From Lentinula raphanica (Eukaryota; Basidiomycota; Agaricomycetes; Agaricales; Omphalotaceae): a stretch of 64,000 nt of DNA. This document shows, one piece after another, positions 58,622 through 64,000 of the stretch (the first letter of the stretch is position 1; every line of letters begins with the position of its first letter). A model generated the notes under the pieces. That model ran no database searches, was not told where the DNA came from, and saw only the letters and a program-made list of their open reading frames with translations. The stretch covers positions 310,001-374,000 of the forward strand of contig JANVFP010000010.1 of NCBI GenBank assembly GCA_027919835.1. Direction: 5' to 3'. The translations under genes and the position numbers were made by a program.

Positions 58622-61600
58622 TTATAACCCAAATTGTGCCCTTTCAAGCTGTGCTAAATCTTCTGAGGCCTCTCGTGCCATGACTCTGACCAGCAAGTCA
58701 TCATCTGTGCTCGAGATATACCCTAATGTGATGTGCATTCGATTGATCAGCTCTGGTGAAAGTTGAGGTGTATCCGAAGACACGTAGAACTCCTTCGTGG
58801 TCCCTCGAAATAGGATAGTAAGAAAATGCAATGCCGCCCTTCGTAATGGAGGGTATTTTGTGTTGGTAGAGGTAGGATCATCATCCATGCTAAGAGACTG
58901 TCCTTTTGTATTGGGATCATGGGTGGAAGTGGTTGATGCTGTTTCCACTTGCAAGAGATCTACCATTCCCCCTGCCAGGTCCACAAAATACGGCAACGTC
59001 GCGAGTGGATAAGTGTTCTGACAATCGGCGAGCAGAGACAGAGATGATGTACGCAGTGTAGTTGGCGCCGAACGTGAGCGCACAACTCGAAGCAGGGGAG
59101 GAATGATAACACTTCCTGAATGGAGAGTCATGAGCGCAAGTGTCAAGGGGGCTACCAAATCAGCATACCGATCGCTCCCAAAGTATCTCCACATCTTTGT
59201 ATAACCATCGACAGGGCTTCGCCGAGCCTGATACGAGTGTCGACGTCTTGTTGAGTCATGTTACCGGCCTCCAGTCCGTCCAAATTCCTCGTATAATCAT
59301 AGACCAATCTCTTCAAGATGCTCCTGTCATAATTATCGACCAAAGCAGCCAACCCCTGAACAGCGTTTAGAAAGATGTATGAATCATCGTCCTGTATGGA
59401 TTGCACAAATATTTCCAACAGTGCAGGAACGAGAGCCGGATCCATTTTCTCTGAGTCTGAAGAAGCCGCGGCAAGCTGACGAAGCAGAAGCAGCCCGTGG
59501 GCACGAACAGGAAGGATAGGATCTTGAAGGAGCTTGAGAGCTTTCTGATATATCTCCCGAGGGCTTTCTTCCTGTGAAGCTGCTGCGTGATTGTGTAAGA
59601 CTTCATCTCCAAGTGCAAGGCGGGCGGTCATAACCATCCGGGCTTCTCTAGAAACTGCTCTTACGGCGGAAGGACCGTTAGTTGCAAGGGGCTCTAGAAG
59701 TTCAAATATTTCATTAAGGATAGGCTCTGTACGAGCTGACAGTGTTTCGTTCCCTGGACGATATTTAGGTACGACAGTTAAACTTGATGGGGAGACCTTA
59801 CCTTCTAGGACAGATAACAGTAGGGTAATCGACGTTTCTTTCATCTCATCGTTTGCAGTGAACGCTTCAGAGTCGGACAGATCGTCGTCGCTGTCCCCTT
59901 CACTGTCGTGATTCTCTTCATCGTCTGGATTGAGTCGAAGATCAGATAGGCGAAGCTCTCCTTTTCCAGGTGATGTCGCTTTTTTCTTTGGAGAGACAAG
60001 TTCCGAGCGTGGAGAGGCGGTTTCGAGGGCTTGTTTGATGAATGTCAATATTTGGATAGGTTTAGAGAACAATCCAGCCGACTTCGAACTGTCTGAAATC
60101 TGGGTCTGCAGTTGCATTATGAGTTGTAGGAAAAGCAATGTGCTAGACATATCGTGAGCGATGATGGAAGTTTGGGCAAGATACACTACTAACCGGAGTG
60201 GATTTCCATCGTCGTTTCTGCTATCTCGGTAACCTTCTAAGAGTTTAACAAAGAACCGAGAAAGGATGTCGTCTCTGTTTGTTGATTTGAGGAACGTTGC
60301 AAAATGGCGAGGTTCGGGATATAGGTCCAGGACATTTGAACCAGGATCAAGCTCGCCGGCTTCATCTGCATTCTTGAGGGTCTCGGGAGTGAAGAGCGCG
60401 AATTTGCTTGGAGCTGCCTCAATACTGCGATGTGATTGAGAAATGTCAAAGGAATCTACGAGATGAGATGGCTTACCTTGACATTTGTCGAATATTTCCT
60501 TCAAGGTCAGTGTGCCAGTGGGTCACTTCATCATCAAGGATTGTCCAGAGAATATCTATCGCTTCGGAAGCGGCAGCAATCCTCGACCAAGTCATCAAGA
60601 GTCCATGTACAGTCTCTTTTAGTTCAGGATCGGAAGTTTTGACCGAGTCAAGGTGATGCAGTAGGCTATATAGACTTGGTACTATTGGAGACAGCACTGT
60701 GCTTATGAGCTCCGGAGAAGGGTCAGAGTTTGTGAGCAAAGTTATCAGCCTGGTTAAAGTGGTCCTTATATCTGTGGTTTCCGAGCTGCTGCTCAAAAAT
60801 GGATCGTGTAGTTGTGACAGAATGATTTTTGCAGCTATGCCTTCCTTGGTCGCAAGCATTTGAGACAACGAGAAAGCAGCGGCTCTTCTATAGGCGGGGA
60901 AGTTGTTTTCCTGAAAGAGATCCATGATTCGAGGTATTATCGTAGAGAAATAATCCTATCCGAAGTCAGTACTTGACGAGAATTTGAAGTCAGAGACGCG
61001 ACCACACCTCTGCTTTCATGCCCGCAGGAGTTGAGTTCAGGACACGGGATATATGTTGCAACTTTTCCAGCTGCACGTCATCAACGTTCTGGTTGTCGCC
61101 GAAAAGAGCCGCACATAAGCCCTTGACACCTTCCGGTCGAAGAAGTTGTTTGCTCATGAGATATCCACAGGTGCGGCGAACATGTAGCACAGAGTTTGTG
61201 GAAGACATGACACTTCCGAGAGCAACGATGGATTCCACTGGACTCAGTCTAACGAAAACTCAGAACCAGTTCGAGTGAGCAAGGATCAGGCAACAGATAT
61301 ATACCTACACGGCCATGAGTCGCATGATCAGAGGGCGAACATCATCTAACGGAGCCATGGAGTCCACTGCCAGAGATTTAGGAAGCCATCCTAAGGCGAT
61401 AGCTGGCTTTAGTATGGCAGAGATATGTCGTTGGATGATCACTTCTGTGATGAGAGACCGCGACATGTTTCCGTGTATCCCTCGAGGAAAGATGAGAGAC
61501 AGTTGGCGGGTGACTATGTTGGATAGATGGTGATAGTCCTCGGGAGTCGATGTGAGATCGATGAACTTCGCACTGGGAATTGCGGAAGAGGAAGTGCTTG

Positions 61601-61961
61601 GCCATGAAGCAGTGATGTGTGCAAGCAGAGGATCGACACCCCATCGGAACGTTATGGAAAGCAATGTCCTGAGTTGGCCCAAATCCCGAGTGCCTAAGAG
61701 GGGAGCTCCTGTTGTAGAGGTATCTGCATTCAGCAGCCCTTGGACTTTTTCAACCACAACGAGGGCTTCATCTGCGGTCTTCAGCTGAACGTTTTCCAAG
61801 GTCGCGGAATCGTCTATGGTTGATGGTATGCCTAAGCGTTCATAGCAGTTCTGGAGACGTTGTATTAAAGCAGACTTTAATTGCGTCTGTGGTGTTGAGA
61901 GAGAATCGATAAGACAGGAGCCAGCGTAGAGCGTAGAAGCGAGTTTACTCTCAGCGGACAT
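58622..61961 (-). CDS. RTP1: RTP1/TANGO6-like HEAT-repeat protein, with a frame break
   Basis: Start at ATG 61961 (MSAESKLASTLYAGSCL); upstream frame extension has no other ATG. The chain is long and helical, with HEAT-like repeats, acidic linkers and the family core DPILPVRAHGLLLLRQL, DDDSYIFLNAVQGLAALVD, RIRLGEALSMVIQRCGD and RYADLVAPLTLALM, ending QLERAQFGL. In yeast Rtp1 helps assemble and import RNA polymerase II; the animal homologue TANGO6 is linked to secretion and Golgi organisation. Near 59175-59212 the frame breaks inside the conserved segment. A 38-nt GT-AG candidate restores the frame but deletes SMVIQRCGDTLG, which looks conserved, so an indel in the sequence or a damaged allele is also possible. 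The promoter is shared with the permease at 62226. Confidence 0.75.
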
Positions 61962-62225
61962 GGCCGTCGGATTGTGGCCCGATTGGTCATCAGGATTTTG
62001 TGTTTGCTCAGGGTCGATCGCGACGCGACGCGTCTTAACCCTTCTTGCTCTCTTCTTCCATGTCGTCCACTTTTCGGCCACTGAAAGTGCAATTCTATAG
62101 CTCTCATTTGCACCGTGCACATGATTACACAAATACAAGCTAGTGACCGTTCTCACTTGGTTCCTACCGGTTCTTATCTTTGAGTATCTTGGCCAAGTAC
62201 CAAGGGCAACTCTCGTGTCTTCAAG
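61962..62225. promoter_or_regulatory. Shared promoter of the RTP1-like gene and the permease
   Basis: A 264-bp divergent gap. The RTP1 frame stays open upstream to about 62156 without an ATG, so this part may be 5' UTR. No TATA box is evident. Role inferred from position. Confidence 0.4.
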
Positions 62226-64000
62226 ATGTCCAAACTAGAAGAATCTCAAGTATTTGACGAAGATGCAGAAGCTTCGAGAGCCAATGACATTGAAGAATCC
62301 GACAAACGTCTTATAGAGCTTGGCTATAAACCAGAATTCAGACGCGAAATGTCTTTGTTTGGCGTGCTTGGAATTTCGTTTTGTGCTATTGGTATCCTCA
62401 CAGGCTCGAGCGCCGCTTTCCAGGCTGGTTTGTTCTCTGGAGGTCCATTAGGTGAGACTGCAATCGTCTTCTGCAAACTAGTGCATGACTGCTCAAACGA
62501 GGCGGTTGTTGTAGGCTTGTTTTGGGGATGGAATGTGAGGATGTCTTGGCAAACTCAATCATGGTTTTACCAACGTGTTACGCAAAGATTTGTTCCTTCT
62601 TTATGCTCCTCATTGCATTGAGTCAGGCAGAAGTCTGCAGCGCGTTGTGAGTGGATGTCTTAGACTTGTTAGTAAGTAAATGCTGAGAACAGTCTATGCT
62701 TCACAGTCCGACGATGGGCGGATTGTACTTCTGGGTAGCGAAACTCAAGCCTGATCTTCCTGTTCTTGCTTGTCAGTAAATTACCTTTCTGACCTGAATA
62801 TTGCTGATCAAGTCTCATAGATTGTACAGGGTGGATCTACGCTATTGCCATGAACCTAACTGGTACTTCTGGAAACTTAACGTGAGGGTGCCAATACACT
62901 GCTAAAAATCAAGTTTGATGATCTTCGTATAGTGTTGCACTTTTTATAGCATCTCTTGCAGAAGTTGGGTCAGGACGCACACTCACTCGAGTAGAAATCG
63001 TAGCCATTGCTTGGGGATCAATATACTGAGTGGTATCATCAACACCGTTGGCACAAAAGCAATCGGTAGGATGAGCACATTTAACATTTGGTGGACGCTT
63101 GGAGGGACATTCGTCCTAGTCATAACCCTCTTAGTGAAGGCTCCCGTCAAGGTAAATGATTCTCATTGCACTACAACCACGAAAAGTACACACATTTGAC
63201 GATTTCCTGTGCAGAATTCAGCCGAGTTTGTTTTTACAGACTTCGAGAAGTACGACAATTCTCTCAATGTGGGTTGTACATATCATAATTCAATCAAGTT
63301 TTACAGGCTGGGGCTCAAAAGGTTTCGTGGTCTTGCTCGGCTTCCTCCAGGTAAGCAATCGAATGATCGTCTCACAAGTTGAACGGTCTTGTATACTGTT
63401 GTTTTGCGCCAGGCAGTCTACTCTTTGGAAGGAAGCGAAACAGCTGGCCAAGTAGCGGAGGAAGCCGTACGAGCAGAAGTCCTCGCACCCATGGCCGTGA
63501 TTGGCAGCATCGTTGGTTCATGGATTATCGGACTGGCATACATGCTCGCGCTCTTATTCTCTGTCCAAAGCATCACCAACATTCAAATGACATCTTATGC
63601 CATCCCCATAGCACAACTCTACTATGACACTATGGGGAAACGCCTAACTCTCATGTGTCTATCCGTGATTTGTTTAGCACAGTTCATGGCTGCCGTTACT
63701 GCGTTTACAGCGTCATCGAGACTATATTACGCGCTTGCTAGGGATAATGCGCTTCCTGCAAAGGGTGCATTCATGGCGTTGAACCGATATCAGGCACCCT
63801 ATATCGGAGTGTGGACATCTGCTTTCATCGGTTGTGTGGTTTCTTGTGCATATATTGGATCGGTCATCGCGGTGTGTGTTTTTCGCAGTTTTGTCGCCAT
63901 TTCTTGCTTGATCTTGGCTCATTAAACTTTCCCAGTTCAATGCGATACTATCTTCCGCCGCCATCGCTGTGATGCTCAGCTATTTGCAACCAATAGCCAT
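62226..64000 (+). CDS. Amino acid/GABA-type permease (APC superfamily), 3' end missing
   Basis: The gene starts at ATG 62226 (MSKLEESQVFDEDAE) and runs off the right edge. The first exons read RLIELGYKPEFRREMSLFGV and ISFCAIGILTGSSAAFQAGL with a GGP loop, the opening signature of fungal GABA/amino acid permeases (Uga4/Bat1 type). Later segments include PTMGGLYFWVAKLKPDLP, INILSGIINTVGTKAIGRM, SLEGSETAGQVAEEAVRAE, SIVGSWIIGLAYMLALLF and ALARDNALPAKGAF. About ten of the expected twelve helices can be followed. It imports an amino acid or GABA across the plasma or vacuolar membrane; substrate not determinable. The exons between 62450 and 63010 are short and several joins there are provisional. 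Confidence 0.8.

Noticed and set aside
1..64000. tRNA, rRNA, CRISPR arrays, insertion sequences, transposons or a secondary-metabolite cluster
   Set aside because: I saw no cloverleaf with conserved boxes, no spaced direct repeats, no transposase or reverse transcriptase motifs, and no synthase or tailoring genes. A dedicated scan (tRNAscan, repeat masking) would be needed to be sure.

Overview
This is a gene-dense, intron-rich eukaryotic window. The short GT-AG introns (mostly 45-65 nt), short intergenic gaps, a DUF6535-type membrane protein and the mix of housekeeping genes point to a filamentous basidiomycete, most likely an Agaricomycete. I see no prokaryotic operons, CRISPR arrays, tRNA or rRNA genes, or intact transposons. 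Most genes had to be rebuilt by splicing. Unless an entry says otherwise, exon joins keep phase and restore conserved family motifs. Length statements come from adding up the exons.

Layout, left to right. 1-12.1 kb: 3' end of a membrane-anchored aspartic protease, a PPR protein, a small secreted protein, YOS1, mitochondrial ribosomal protein L22, ribophorin I/OST1, an AIR-type zinc-knuckle protein and an OPY2-like HOG-pathway membrane anchor. 12.6-26.9 kb: a copper-transporting P1B-ATPase, a VIP1/PPIP5K inositol pyrophosphate kinase, and a 1855-residue IQGAP (Rng2-like). 27-43 kb: a 23-exon MFS anion:cation symporter, a WW/FF-domain splicing/elongation factor, a GRP94 endoplasmin ending in HDEL, a large disordered protein, and a kelch protein with a multi-pass membrane tail. 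43.9-51.7 kb: an orphan protein, a C2H2 zinc-finger factor, a probably damaged DUF6535 gene, MIX23 and a GILT-family protein. 51.9-64 kb: a UBA + IBR-like + UBC fusion (886 aa), a PMP47-type peroxisomal carrier, TRAPPC2L, an RTP1/TANGO6-like protein with a frame break, and the 5' part of an amino-acid/GABA-type permease that runs off the window.

The genes do not form one pathway or a biosynthetic cluster. Several belong to the early secretory pathway (YOS1, OST1, GRP94, TRAPPC2L, RTP1/TANGO6-like) or to mitochondria (L22, MIX23, PPR), but they are interleaved with unrelated genes. Many neighbours are divergent and share 165-265 bp promoters.

The most unusual features are at gene-structure level: conserved protein cores split into micro-exons of 13-19 nt (including a UBC domain whose catalytic cysteine lies on a 19-nt exon), three well-supported GC-AG introns, very short candidate introns (35 and 38 nt), and the single-chain UBA/IBR-like/UBC architecture. 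I found no convincing wholly new biological system; the UBA/IBR-like/UBC gene is the best candidate for follow-up.
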